This document shows positions 1 through 8,642 of a stretch of 54,195 nt of DNA, in pieces. The translations under genes were made by a program, and so were the position numbers. The notes under the pieces are model-generated. The model made no database searches and had not been told where the DNA came from. It was given only the letters and a program-made list of their open reading frames with translations. Each line of letters opens with the position of its first letter. Position 1 is the stretch's first letter. Location: the NCBI RefSeq assembly GCF_019396325.1, contig NZ_JAHKRO010000066.1, positions 1 through 54,195 of the forward strand. The letters run 5' to 3'. This DNA is from Nonomuraea ceibae (GTDB taxonomy: Bacteria; Actinomycetota; Actinomycetes; Streptosporangiales; Streptosporangiaceae).

Positions 1-1293
1 CGGGGTCGGGGGCCGGGTCGGGGGCGGGGTGGGCGCGGCGGACGGCCGCACCGCCGACGCCGTCGCCGTAGGGGCCCGGGGCGTCGGCGTGCGCGTGGGC
101 GTGCGCGTGGCGCGGCGGTCGGCGGGGGGCGCGGTGCCGGGCGGCGGGTCGCGCCTGTCGGGGGTGGTGGTGACCGGGTCCAGCGCGCTCGGGGTGTCGT
201 CCGGGGGGAGCAGCACCGCGCCCGGCGGGACCCGGCCCTCGGTCATCAGCAGCGTGACCGCCACCGCCACCACCGTCGCGCCCGCCAGCCACAGATGCGT
301 CGGCACCCCGGCCGCCCACGCCGTCCCGCGCCCTCTCCGCGCCCCACGGGAGGGCCGGGGCGCGTCCCCGGTCGGGGAGGCGGCGGGGGAGCTGCGAGCC
401 ATGGCCTCCGCGCGGGGCCGGGCGGCCGGGGCCGCGTCGGCCAGCGGGAACCGGAGAGCCAGCAGGGTGGCCAGCTCGCCCAGGTGGCGGCGTCCGCGTT
501 TCTCCCATTCGGGCCCGTACGCGGTGAGGGCGTCACGTTCCAGCTCGGCGGCGAACCGGCGGGCCGAGGCGAACCGGGTGGCGGGGTCCTTGGCGAGGCC
601 GAGGCGGAGCAGGTTGCGCAGGGAGTCCGGGGCGACCTCCAGCGGCACCGGCTCCACCAGGTGCCTGTCGCGCAGCGCCGGGACGCCGTCACCCCGGTAG
701 GGCACGCGGCCCCGTACGGCCTCGAAGAGCACGCACGCCGTCGCGTACAGGTCGGCGGGCGGCCCGGCCTCGCCGCGCGTCCACAGCTCGGGCGACATGT
801 ACGGCGGGCTGCCGGGCGGGACGCCGGGCTCCTCGGCGTGCGCCACGACGCCGAAGTCGGTCAGCTTGACGGCCCCGTCGGCCTGGACGAGCACGTTGCC
901 CGGCTGGACGTCGCGGTGCGCCAGCCCCCGCTCGTGGGCGGCGGCCAGACCGCCCAGCACGGCCTTGACCAGGGCGAGCGCGGCCTCGGGGCGCACCCGG
1001 CCGTGCTCGGCCAGGATCGCGCGCAGCGACACCCCGTCGACCAGCTCGGTCACGACCGCCGCCCGGCTGCGCGTCCGCACGTACTCGTACGTCCTGGCCA
1101 CGCCGGGGTCGTCGAGCTCCACCAGGATCGCGGCGTCCTCGGCGAAGCGAGCCATGAAGGCGTCGTCGCGGCGCAGGGTGGCGTTCAAGTACTTGATGGC
1201 CACGTGCGCCCCGGTGGCCTGGTACGTGGAGAGGAAGACGCGGCCGGTCCGGCCCTCGCCCAGCTGGCGTACGTCGCGATAACCAGGGACCAA
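1..1293 (-). CDS. Membrane-anchored Ser/Thr protein kinase (PknB-like), C-terminus cut by window edge
   Basis: This is a eukaryotic-type protein kinase that would phosphorylate proteins on the cytoplasmic face of the membrane. Reading the minus strand shows a glycine-rich loop (GEGRTGRVFL), the VAIK lysine at about residue 34, a catalytic loop HRDVQPGN at residues 126-133 and DFG at 146-148, then SPE in place of APE. A single hydrophobic span near residues 333-352 is followed by a Pro/Thr-rich tail that runs off the window, as in PknB-type receptors without PASTA repeats. The catalytic-loop lysine is replaced by Gln130. The start is uncertain: an in-frame stop lies just upstream, so I chose TTG at 1293 behind GGGGG. 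A GTG at 1336 is in another frame. Confidence 0.8.
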   Translation of the reverse strand, partial: MVPGYRDVRQLGEGRTGRVFLSTYQATGAHVAIKYLNATLRRDDAFMARFAEDAAILVELDDPGVARTYEYVRTRSRAAVVTELVDGVSLRAILAEHGRVRPEAALALVKAVLGGLAAAHERGLAHRDVQPGNVLVQADGAVKLTDFGVVAHAEEPGVPPGSPPYMSPELWTRGEAGPPADLYATACVLFEAVRGRVPYRGDGVPALRDRHLVEPVPLEVAPDSLRNLLRLGLAKDPATRFASARRFAAELERDALTAYGPEWEKRGRRHLGELATLLALRFPLADAAPAARPRAEAMARSSPAASPTGDAPRPSRGARRGRGTAWAAGVPTHLWLAGATVVAVAVTLLMTEGRVPPGAVLLPPDDTPSALDPVTTTPDRRDPPPGTAPPADRRATRTPTRTPTPRAPTATASAVRPSAAPTPPPTRPPTP

Positions 1294-1351
1294 GTCGAAC
1301 CCCCAAGGCAGACCGTCCAGGATTCGACGTTCTCACCCGAGGTTCCGGTTG

Positions 1352-2548
1352 TCACGAAATATCCGGCAGCGACGCGTACACCGCCTCCGTCAGGCGGTGG
1401 GCCCGCATGCTGCCCGACACCATGTCGGCCATCCGGTTCATCACGTAGCCCACGGCCAGCTCGTGCTCCGGATCGCCCAGCCCGAGGAACCCGCCCATCC
1501 CGCTGTGCCCGAACGCCGTGCGCGACGGCATCAGGAACGTCATCGACGGCCGCATGAACCCGAGCCCGAACGAGCTGTCGACCACCAGTACCCGGTCGGG
1601 CCCCGCGACCCGGGGCCGGATCGCGTCGGCCAGCGTCGCGGGCCGCAGCAGCTCGCCCGCCACCAGCGCCCGGTAGAAGCCGGCCAGCCCGGCGGCCGTG
1701 GTGACGACGCCCGCCGCCGGCCAGCCCGCGCGCAGGATGACGGGGTGGTTCGCGCCGCCGTCGAGGAGCCGCATCGCCGGGTTGCCGAGCGCCCGGTTCA
1801 TCAGGCTCTCCGGGTCCCGCGCCGCCGCGGCCATCCGGTCGACCACGTCACCCCCACCAGGGGCCTCACGGGGCGCGGCGGCCTCCGAGGGGGCCTCCGG
1901 GGCGGGCTCCGGGGCGGGCGTCGCGGGGCGGCGGGCGGGGCCCGTGATCCGGGCGGCGCGGGCGATGACGTCGTCCGGCGCGCCCATCCACAGGTCCAGC
2001 CCGAGCGGCCCGGCGATCTCCGCCGCCACCAGCTCGCCGACGGACTTGCCCGTCACCCGCCGCACGACCTCGCCGACGAGGAACCCGTACGTGAGCGCGT
2101 GATAGCCGTGCGCCGACCCGGGCTCCCACAGCGGCTCCTGGCCCGCCAGCCGGGCGGCCATCGCCGGCTGGTCGCCGAACTCCGCCACGGGCACCGGCGT
2201 CTCGATCACCGGCAGCCCGGCCTGGTGGGTGAGCAGGTGCTCGACGGTGACCGCACGGGCGGCGAACTCCGGCCACACGTCGGCCACCGGCGCGGCCAGG
2301 TCCACCAGCCCGCGCTCGGCGAGCTGGAGCAGGACGGTCGCGGTGAGCGCCTTGGTGCAGGAGTACGCGAACGCGGGGGTGTCGCGCAGCCACGGCCGTC
2401 CGGTGTGCCGGTCGGCGATCCCGTCCCACAGGTCGACGACCAGCTCGCCGCGATGGTAGACGGCGAAGGCGGCGCCGAGCTCCTGTCCGTCGGTGAACTG
2501 CCGCTCGAACACTTCGCGCACGCGGGCGAACCGGGGATCGCAGTGCAT
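1352..2548 (-). CDS. Beta-lactamase-family serine hydrolase (EstB/class C-like)
   Basis: This is a 398-residue serine hydrolase of the beta-lactamase/penicillin-binding-protein fold, a family that contains esterases, D-aminopeptidases and amide hydrolases. The nucleophile motif SxxK is S63-C-T-K66. A tyrosine motif follows at HGYHALTYG, and the third motif is HSG near the C-terminus, as in esterase-like members instead of KTG. There is no signal peptide, so it is probably cytoplasmic. The reading frame is open to 2644, but ATG 2548 has a strong GGAGGG site and starts where the fold starts. A proline/alanine-rich linker near residues 210-235 looks like a surface loop. It is transcribed away from the biosynthetic operon at 2662, so it could share its promoter region and its substrate, which is inference. 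Confidence 0.85.
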   Translation of the reverse strand: MHCDPRFARVREVFERQFTDGQELGAAFAVYHRGELVVDLWDGIADRHTGRPWLRDTPAFAYSCTKALTATVLLQLAERGLVDLAAPVADVWPEFAARAVTVEHLLTHQAGLPVIETPVPVAEFGDQPAMAARLAGQEPLWEPGSAHGYHALTYGFLVGEVVRRVTGKSVGELVAAEIAGPLGLDLWMGAPDDVIARAARITGPARRPATPAPEPAPEAPSEAAAPREAPGGGDVVDRMAAAARDPESLMNRALGNPAMRLLDGGANHPVILRAGWPAAGVVTTAAGLAGFYRALVAGELLRPATLADAIRPRVAGPDRVLVVDSSFGLGFMRPSMTFLMPSRTAFGHSGMGGFLGLGDPEHELAVGYVMNRMADMVSGSMRAHRLTEAVYASLPDIS

Positions 2549-2619
2549 CGTCCCTCCGGGGGCAAGGAAGCGCTTACTTGGCCAGCCGAGCGTAACAACG
2601 CAAAGGACAACCAGGCACC

Positions 2620-2661
2620 CCTCCTGATATGTCACGATATGCATGGGTACAAATACACACT
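2620..2661 (+). promoter_or_regulatory. Candidate promoter of the cucumopine-synthase-like operon
   Basis: This AT-richer stretch between the serine hydrolase and the operon holds a TACAAAT box at 2648-2654, 7 bases before GTG 2662. No Shine-Dalgarno sequence precedes any candidate start here, so leaderless transcription from about 2660 is plausible. I see no good -35 box, so this call is tentative. Confidence 0.35.
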
Positions 2662-3606
2662 GTGACTACTGTGAGACGCGTAGAAATCGGCTGGCCCAGC
2701 TTGGGCATGGCCGTCACGGCAGAACTGGACGAGCGCAACGCCGCTCTGGCACAGAGCCTGTGGGACGCGCTGCCGTACCGCAGCCTGCAGGGCCATGCCC
2801 TGGTGGCGGGCCATCACCTCTATCACGTAGCTCCGGTCCACCAGATGCTGCACCAAGCAGCCACGCACTCGGTGGACCGGCGGACCGTGCCCGACGGCAC
2901 GATCTTCTCATCCCGGCTGCAACACCTCGGGATCAAGTACGGCGAACTCACCGAGCCGATGCCGGCCACGCCCATCGGCCGCATCACCGAAGGCGACCTC
3001 GACACGCTCGTCGAAGCCGGCCAGGCCGTCTGGGAGGCGGTCTACCGCACCAAGAAACCCGTCATCGCCGAGGTCAGAAGGGCCGGTGAGAGCTTCGGGC
3101 ACAGCCTGCCCCGCCTGACCGTCTCCGACCCGGAGGTCGACGCCCTGATCGCCGACCTGCACGCCGAGACCGAGCGGATCTGGCTGGTCCCGCCGCAGGA
3201 ACTGGTCGACCTGCACGAAGGCCGCATCACCTCGAACGCGGGCAGCTTCGAGACCGTCCTCACGACCCTGCTGTTCGTCAACGGCGAGACCCGGCCGCTC
3301 GGCTACGCCTGCTACGGCGGACTGGTGCGGGCCGCCCACGAGCAGATGCCGATGGAGTCGCTGCACCAGATGGCCAGGGTCCTGGCCAAGACCCCGGCCG
3401 AGTTCCTCGGCTACTGCGGCCTGCAGACGCTGTGGGGGTTCACCGAGAGGCTGTTCGACGTCCTGGACCGGCTCGACGACCGCGAGGACTTCATCGCGGT
3501 CATGTCGCACATGGCCCTGTACGTCAACTGCCTCGGCGGCTGGAACCTGCACCTGTTCCCCTGGCAGGTGGGCGACCACCTGCGGCGCGTGCGAGCGCTC
3601 GGGTGA
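2662..3606 (+). CDS. Cucumopine-synthase-like protein (cyclophilin-like domain plus helical bundle)
   Basis: The first ~115 residues form a small beta-rich domain that resembles the cyclophilin-like DUF3830 fold: VRRVEI strand, a SLWDALPY helix, and a G-T-I-F-S-S-R turn. Residues ~130-314 are mostly helical and resemble the C-terminal helical bundle of Agrobacterium cucumopine/mikimopine synthases. Those enzymes join L-histidine and 2-oxoglutarate by a Pictet-Spengler-type reaction without a redox cofactor. I recognise the overall plan and not a close homologue, so the substrate is unknown. It is the first gene of a four-gene unit; its stop overlaps the next start by 4 bases. GTG 2662 or GTG 2671 fits the domain start better than ATG 2629, which adds an 11-residue unrelated tail. 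Confidence 0.55.
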   Translation: MTTVRRVEIGWPSLGMAVTAELDERNAALAQSLWDALPYRSLQGHALVAGHHLYHVAPVHQMLHQAATHSVDRRTVPDGTIFSSRLQHLGIKYGELTEPMPATPIGRITEGDLDTLVEAGQAVWEAVYRTKKPVIAEVRRAGESFGHSLPRLTVSDPEVDALIADLHAETERIWLVPPQELVDLHEGRITSNAGSFETVLTTLLFVNGETRPLGYACYGGLVRAAHEQMPMESLHQMARVLAKTPAEFLGYCGLQTLWGFTERLFDVLDRLDDREDFIAVMSHMALYVNCLGGWNLHLFPWQVGDHLRRVRALG

Positions 3607-4697
3607 ACGCGCAGGCGCAGGTCGTCGTCATCGGCGGCGGGGTCATCGGCCTGTCGATCGCCTACCACCTGGCCGAGGCCGGGGTGCGCACCGTGCTGCT
3701 GGAGCGCGGCGAGCTCGGGTCCGGCGCGTCGAGGGCCACGGCCGACGTCGTCAGGTCGTACTTCGCGGGCAACCCGGTCAGCTCCGCGATGGCCGTCCGC
3801 AGCCTGGAGGCCTACCAGGCCTTCGGGTCGCGGCCGGCCGCCCAGGTGCCGCTGCGGCAGGTCGGCTACCTGGTGCTGCTCACCGAGCCGGAACAGGTGG
3901 CGGCGATCGAGGCCGAGCTGCCCGCGCAGCGGGCGGCCGGGGTGCGGGTCGAGCTCGTCGACGCGGGAGAGGCCCGCCGGCTCAACCCGCTCGTCGGCCC
4001 CGACCTGCCGCTGCTGGCCGCCGCCTGGTCGCCCCAGGCGTACGTGTCGGACACGGCGGCGATCGTGGCCGGATACGCCGAGGGCGCCAGGCGGGCCGGG
4101 GCGAAGCTGCGCACCGGCTGCCCGGTGCTCTCCGTCGACCCCGACCGGGGCCGGGTCGAGACCACCGACGGCACGATCACGGCCGAGGCCGTCGTGTGCG
4201 CCGCCGGCGCCTGGTCGGCGCCGCTCGCCCGCTCGGCGGGCGTCGACCTGCCGCTCACCGAGCCGGTCACCCAGGAGCTGCTGCTGACCGACCCGCTGAC
4301 CGAGCTGTCGCCCATCCCGTCCGTCCCGGTCACCCTGCACGCCGCGAGCGGCCTGCTCATGCGGCTGCGCGGGGACCGGATCCTGATCGGCATGGGCTAC
4401 CCGGACCGGGACAGGGAGGCCTGGCGCGCCCGCGTCGCGGAGCGGCTGGCCGGCACGTACCCGCGCCTGGCCGGGGTGGCGCTGCACCCGGCGATCAGCG
4501 GCGTGCGGGACGCCAGCCCGGACAAGACGGCGTTCATCGGGCACCGGCCGGGGCCGCCCGCGTTCCTGTACGCGGCCGGGTTCTCCGGGCACGGGCTGTG
4601 CAACGCGCCCGCCGCCGGGGAGCTCGTCCGCGATCTCTACCTGGGCAAGGACCCGTGGCTCGACGTCGCGGACCTGGCCGTGGAAAGGGCCGGATGA
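3603..4697 (+). CDS. FAD-dependent amine/amino-acid oxidoreductase (DAO family)
   Basis: This 364-residue flavoprotein is of the D-amino-acid oxidase/sarcosine oxidase/glycine oxidase family, which oxidises C-N bonds in amines and amino acids. The dinucleotide-binding motif is at the N-terminus (VVVIGGGVIGLSIAYHLAEAG, glycines 11, 13 and 16), with the acidic end of strand 2 at VLLERGELGSGAS. A second conserved FAD-contact region, FSGHGLCNAPAAGELV, is near the C-terminus. The GTG start at 3603 overlaps the upstream stop (GTGA), and its own stop overlaps the P450 start (ATGA), so expression is probably translationally coupled. In this operon it could dehydrogenate the cyclised amine made by the upstream protein; that role is inference. 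Confidence 0.85.
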   Translation: MNAQAQVVVIGGGVIGLSIAYHLAEAGVRTVLLERGELGSGASRATADVVRSYFAGNPVSSAMAVRSLEAYQAFGSRPAAQVPLRQVGYLVLLTEPEQVAAIEAELPAQRAAGVRVELVDAGEARRLNPLVGPDLPLLAAAWSPQAYVSDTAAIVAGYAEGARRAGAKLRTGCPVLSVDPDRGRVETTDGTITAEAVVCAAGAWSAPLARSAGVDLPLTEPVTQELLLTDPLTELSPIPSVPVTLHAASGLLMRLRGDRILIGMGYPDRDREAWRARVAERLAGTYPRLAGVALHPAISGVRDASPDKTAFIGHRPGPPAFLYAAGFSGHGLCNAPAAGELVRDLYLGKDPWLDVADLAVERAG

Positions 4698-5944
4698 CCA
4701 TGACGACCGAACAGGAGAGCCGGGAGACCGGGCGGGCCTTCGTGCTCGACCCGGCCACCCCGGACGTGCACGCCGACAACGAGCGGCTGCGGGAGGCGGG
4801 GCCGCTGGTCCCGGTCGAGGTCGAGGGGGTGCGCGCGTGGGCGGCCACCCGCTACGCGACGCTGGCGGCCGTGCTGGCCCACCCCGACCTGTCCAGGGAC
4901 GTCAGCCACTGGGCTCCGGAGGGCCGGGCCGAAGTCCGCAAGGCCACGGCCGTGGAGAAGATCACCTCGGACACGTCCATGCTGAACTCCGAGGGCGAGA
5001 CCCACAAGCGCCTGCGCGGGCCGCTGATCAAGGCGTTCACCGCCCGCCGGGTGCAGGGGCTGCGGCCCAAAATCGAGCGGATGGCCGCCGCGCTCGTCGA
5101 CGAGCTGGCCGCACTGCCGCCCGAACCCGTCGACCTGCGGCTGCACTACGCCTACCCGCTGCCGCGCGACGTCATCTCCGAGCTGATGGGCATCCCGCCC
5201 GGCATGCGCGACGAGCTGCACGAGCTCACCGACGTGGCCGCCCGCGTCGGCGACGGCCCGGACGACGTCAGCGGCTCCCGCGACGCCCTGTACGTGCTGC
5301 TCGACAAGGTCATCGAGGTGCGGCGCGGCACGCCGGGCGAGGACGTGATCACCGACCTGATCAGCGTGCGCGAGCAGGACGGGGAGCGGCTGACGCGCTC
5401 GGAGCTGCTCGACACGATCGAGCTGCTGTTCATCGCCGGGCACGTGACGACCGTCAACCTCATCACCAACGCCATCCGGGCCATGCTCACCCAGCCGGGC
5501 CAGCTCGACCTCGTGCTCGGCGGCTCGCTGCCGTGGAGCGCGGTCGTGGAGGAGACGCTGCGCTGGGACTCGCCGGTCGCCCACTTCCCGATGCGCTACG
5601 CCGTACGGGACCTGGAGATCGACGGGGTCACGGTGCGGAAGGGGGAGGCGGTGCTGGCCTGCTTCGCCTCCGCCGGGCGCGACCCCGACCAGTACGGCGA
5701 GCGGGCCTGCCGGTTCGACGCGGCGGCGCCGCAGCCGGGGCACCTGTCGTTCGGGCACGGGCCGCACTTCTGCCTGGGGGCGCCGCTGGCCCGGATGGAG
5801 GGCGAGGTGGCGCTGGCCGCGCTGTTCTCAGCCTTTCCGGAGATGAAGCTCGCCGGGCCCGCCAGCGGCACCCGGCCGCTGGGCACGGTGCTGGGCAACA
5901 GCACCCGGTCGCTGCCGGTGCTGCTGGGCAGGCGGGCGGGATGA
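4694..5944 (+). CDS. Cytochrome P450 monooxygenase
   Basis: This is a soluble class I bacterial P450 of 416 residues. It has the K-helix ExxR (EETLR) and the heme-binding loop FGHGPHFCLG with the axial Cys360. The I-helix oxygen-activation motif reads A248-G-H-V-T-T253: the usual acidic residue (AGHET or AGxDT) is Val251, which may alter proton delivery. No ferredoxin or reductase gene is nearby, so electrons must come from elsewhere. ATG 4694 overlaps the upstream stop and a second in-frame ATG lies at 4700. It sits third in the compact pathway operon, where it would hydroxylate or couple the product; the substrate cannot be told from sequence. Confidence 0.93.
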   Translation: MTMTTEQESRETGRAFVLDPATPDVHADNERLREAGPLVPVEVEGVRAWAATRYATLAAVLAHPDLSRDVSHWAPEGRAEVRKATAVEKITSDTSMLNSEGETHKRLRGPLIKAFTARRVQGLRPKIERMAAALVDELAALPPEPVDLRLHYAYPLPRDVISELMGIPPGMRDELHELTDVAARVGDGPDDVSGSRDALYVLLDKVIEVRRGTPGEDVITDLISVREQDGERLTRSELLDTIELLFIAGHVTTVNLITNAIRAMLTQPGQLDLVLGGSLPWSAVVEETLRWDSPVAHFPMRYAVRDLEIDGVTVRKGEAVLACFASAGRDPDQYGERACRFDAAAPQPGHLSFGHGPHFCLGAPLARMEGEVALAALFSAFPEMKLAGPASGTRPLGTVLGNSTRSLPVLLGRRAG

Positions 5945-7482
5945 GCGGGACGACGGCCCGCCGGGTTCCGCCCGGCGGGCCGGACCCGTTGCGGGCCGGC
6001 CGCCGGGCCTCCGGGCGGTCCAGGCCCGCCCGGACGCCCGGGTTCGGGGAGGCGCTGGTGCGCGGGCTGACCGCGGCCGGGCCCCGGGACGCGCTGGTGT
6101 GCGGGCAGGAGCGGCTGAGCGGGGACCAGGTGCTGGCCATGACGGCCTCGGCCGCCGCCGCCCTGGAGGCGCGCGGCGTGCGCGCCGGGCAGGCGATCGC
6201 CCTGCTGTACGGCGGCCGGCCGGAGTCGCTTGCCGCCCGGCTCGTGACGCTGGCGCTCGGCTGCCCGGCCATCCTGGTGCCCGTCGGGCTGCCGCCGGAG
6301 ACCGCCGCCCGCGCGATGCGCGCGACGGGCGCCACGGCCCTGCTGTACGAGGCCGGGCGGCAGGAGGACGCCGAGGCGCTGCTGCGGATCTGCCCGGTGC
6401 CCGTCCACGGCCCGCTCGACCGGCTGCTCGCCACCGCGGGCGCCGGGACGGCGACGATCCCGGCCGGCCGGGGCCTGGCGTCGGTGACGTTCACCAACGG
6501 CACGACGGGGGAGCGCAAGGCCGTCGCCTACAGCCACGCCGTCGAGGCCGCGCAGCTCGGCGCGGCCAGGGCGCTGATAGGGCCCGGAGCGTGGCGCTTC
6601 CTGGTGTGGCCGGGCTTCCACCTGCCCACGCTGACCGCGCTGTGGACGCTGGCGACCGGCGGCACGGCGGTCCTGGCGACCGGCGAGGACACCGGGCGCG
6701 AACGCGAGCTGATCGCCCGCGAGGGCGTCACCCACGTGCTGGCCGGGCCGCCGTTCGGCTTCTACGGCCTGGCCCGGCGGCTCGGCCACGTGCCCGGCGT
6801 GCGCCAGATCCTGTACGGGGGAGCCCCGGCGGTGCCGGCCCGCAGCCGGGAGGCCGTCGAGGCGCTGGGCCGCGTGGTGCGGCAGTCGTACGGGCTGACC
6901 GAGGGCGGGTTCGTCACCACCCTGTCGCCCGCCGACCACGCGCGGCCGGGGCTGCTCGCGTCGGTGGGCCGGGCCGTGGCGGGGGTGGAGCTGGAGATCC
7001 GCGACGAGCGCGGCGCCCGCGTGCCGGACGGCGAGGTGGGCGAGGTGTGGACGCGCTCGCCGCAGGTCATGACCGGCTACCTGGACGATCCCGGGCTCAC
7101 CGCGGCCACGCTGCGCGACGGCTGGGTCCGCACCGGCGACCTCGGCCGCCTCACCCCGCCGGCCGAAGGCCGCCACCTGTTCCTGGTGGACCGGGCCGGG
7201 AGCGGGCTGCCGCCCGGCGTGTACGCCTATCCGGTCGAACAGGTGCTCACCGGGCACCCCGGGGTGTCCGACGCCGCCGTGTTCGCGCTGCCGGACGGGG
7301 GCGTGGGGGCGGCCGTCGCCGGGCGGGCCGATGAGTCGGAGCTGCGCGAGCTGGTGCGCGGGGCGCTCGGCCCGGCCTGTGAGCCCCGGCGGCTGTGGCT
7401 GATGGACGACCTGCCCCGCACCGGCTCCGGCAAGCCCGACAAATCCGCCCTCCGCGCCCGGTACGGCCGCCGGCCCGGCTGA
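5941..7482 (+). CDS. Stand-alone adenylate-forming enzyme (acyl-CoA synthetase/NRPS A-domain-like)
   Basis: This 513-residue ANL-superfamily enzyme would activate a carboxylic acid as the acyl-AMP. Motif A3 is TNGTTGERK, A5 is YGLTEGG, A7 is TGDLG, and the A10 lysine is K498 in PRTGSGKPDK. There is no attached carrier protein and none nearby, so the acceptor is probably CoA, a free amine or a carrier encoded elsewhere. The N-terminal ~35 residues are rich in Pro/Arg/Gly and look disordered. Its ATG overlaps the P450 stop by 4 bases, making it the last gene of the operon. It may load a substrate for the pathway or form the final amide; both are inference. Confidence 0.88.
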   Translation: MSGTTARRVPPGGPDPLRAGRRASGRSRPARTPGFGEALVRGLTAAGPRDALVCGQERLSGDQVLAMTASAAAALEARGVRAGQAIALLYGGRPESLAARLVTLALGCPAILVPVGLPPETAARAMRATGATALLYEAGRQEDAEALLRICPVPVHGPLDRLLATAGAGTATIPAGRGLASVTFTNGTTGERKAVAYSHAVEAAQLGAARALIGPGAWRFLVWPGFHLPTLTALWTLATGGTAVLATGEDTGRERELIAREGVTHVLAGPPFGFYGLARRLGHVPGVRQILYGGAPAVPARSREAVEALGRVVRQSYGLTEGGFVTTLSPADHARPGLLASVGRAVAGVELEIRDERGARVPDGEVGEVWTRSPQVMTGYLDDPGLTAATLRDGWVRTGDLGRLTPPAEGRHLFLVDRAGSGLPPGVYAYPVEQVLTGHPGVSDAAVFALPDGGVGAAVAGRADESELRELVRGALGPACEPRRLWLMDDLPRTGSGKPDKSALRARYGRRPG

Positions 7483-7496
7483 CCCGGCGGGTCCCG

Positions 7497-8630
7497 CTAG
7501 GCGAGCGCGGAGATCAGCCCGATCGTCAGGGCGGTGCGCTCCGGGATGTGCTCGACCAGCACGTACTCGTGCCGGGCGTGCGCGCCGTCGCCGACCGCGC
7601 CCATGCCGTCGAGCACCGGCCGGCCCAGCCCCGAGACGAAGTTGCCGTCGCTGGCCCCGCCGACCGACGCCTCCTCCAGGGTCCAGCCCTGGGCGGCGGC
7701 CGTGGCCTGCGCCTCCTTGAACAGCCGCCGCGACGGCGGGTTCGGCGTCATCGGCGGCCGGTTCCAGGAGCCGGCCACGGACACGCTCACCCGAGGGTCG
7801 CTCGGCCGCAGGCCCGCGAACAGTGCGTCGATCCGCTCCATCTCGGCGAAGTCGCTGACCCGCACGTCGACGCCGCAGGTGGCGAGCCCGGCGGCCACGT
7901 TGCGGCCGGTGCCGCCGCTGATCAGGCCGACGTTCACGGTGGTGCCCAGCTCCGGCCTGCCCCCGGCCGCGATGACCGTGACCAGCTCGGCGAGCGCGTG
8001 CACGGCGCTCGCGCCCGCCGTCGGGTCGAGCCCGGCGTGCGCCTCGACGCCCGTCACCGTCACGTCGAACAGGCCCACGCCCTTGCGCGCCGTCTTCACC
8101 GCCCCGCGCAGCGACGCCTCGAACACCAGGCTGGCCAGCACGTCGGCGCTGGCGGCCTCGATGTGCTGCCGCGAGGCCGGGCTGCCGATCTCCTCGTCAC
8201 CGTTGAACAGGAACCTGACGCCCGGATGCGGCAGCCCGAGCTCGCGCAGCCCGCGCAGCGCCCAGATCGACTGCACCAGCCCGGTCTTCATGTCGAACAC
8301 GCCGGGCCCGGTCGCCTTGCCGTCGACCACGCCGAACGGCCACCCGGCCAGGGTCCCGGCAGGCCACACCGTGTCGTAGTGGCTCATCATCAGCACCTCA
8401 CCGGGCGCGGTGCCCCGGTAGGTCAGCTCCAGCACGTCGCCGTGCGCGCCGCCGTCGTGCACGACCTCGTCGTCCGGCGTGCCCAGCCGCTCGACGGCCA
8501 GCGCGCGCACCGCCCGCAGCCCGGCGGCCAGCGCCGCCTTGTCGTAGCTGGGCGTCTCCAGCTCGACCAGGTTCTTGATGTCGTCGAGCATGGCCGGCAG
8601 GGCCTGCCGGCTCCAGTCGGTGATGGACAA
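7497..8630 (-). CDS. M20-family metallopeptidase (carboxypeptidase G2-like)
   Basis: This 377-residue dizinc amidohydrolase resembles glutamate carboxypeptidase/CPG2. Metal and catalytic motifs are visible: SHYDTVWPAGT (His plus catalytic Asp), GPGVFDMKTG (bridging Asp), NGDEEIGS (catalytic Glu and ligand), and a C-terminal HARHEY histidine. The middle third is the dimerisation (lid) domain. There is no signal peptide. The start is TTG 8630 with a GGAAGG site 8 bases upstream. It lies 12 bases behind an AbgT transporter on the same strand, so the pair probably takes up and cleaves an N-acyl amino acid, as AbgAB-AbgT does with p-aminobenzoyl-glutamate. It converges on the upstream biosynthetic operon with only 14 bases between stops. 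Confidence 0.9.
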   Translation of the reverse strand: MSITDWSRQALPAMLDDIKNLVELETPSYDKAALAAGLRAVRALAVERLGTPDDEVVHDGGAHGDVLELTYRGTAPGEVLMMSHYDTVWPAGTLAGWPFGVVDGKATGPGVFDMKTGLVQSIWALRGLRELGLPHPGVRFLFNGDEEIGSPASRQHIEAASADVLASLVFEASLRGAVKTARKGVGLFDVTVTGVEAHAGLDPTAGASAVHALAELVTVIAAGGRPELGTTVNVGLISGGTGRNVAAGLATCGVDVRVSDFAEMERIDALFAGLRPSDPRVSVSVAGSWNRPPMTPNPPSRRLFKEAQATAAAQGWTLEEASVGGASDGNFVSGLGRPVLDGMGAVGDGAHARHEYVLVEHIPERTALTIGLISALA

Positions 8631-8642
8631 GGGAGATCCTTC

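Noticed and set aside
689..1336. GTG 1336 as start of the protein kinase
   Set aside because: That frame does not encode the kinase motifs; the kinase frame has a stop just upstream and TTG 1293 is the better start.
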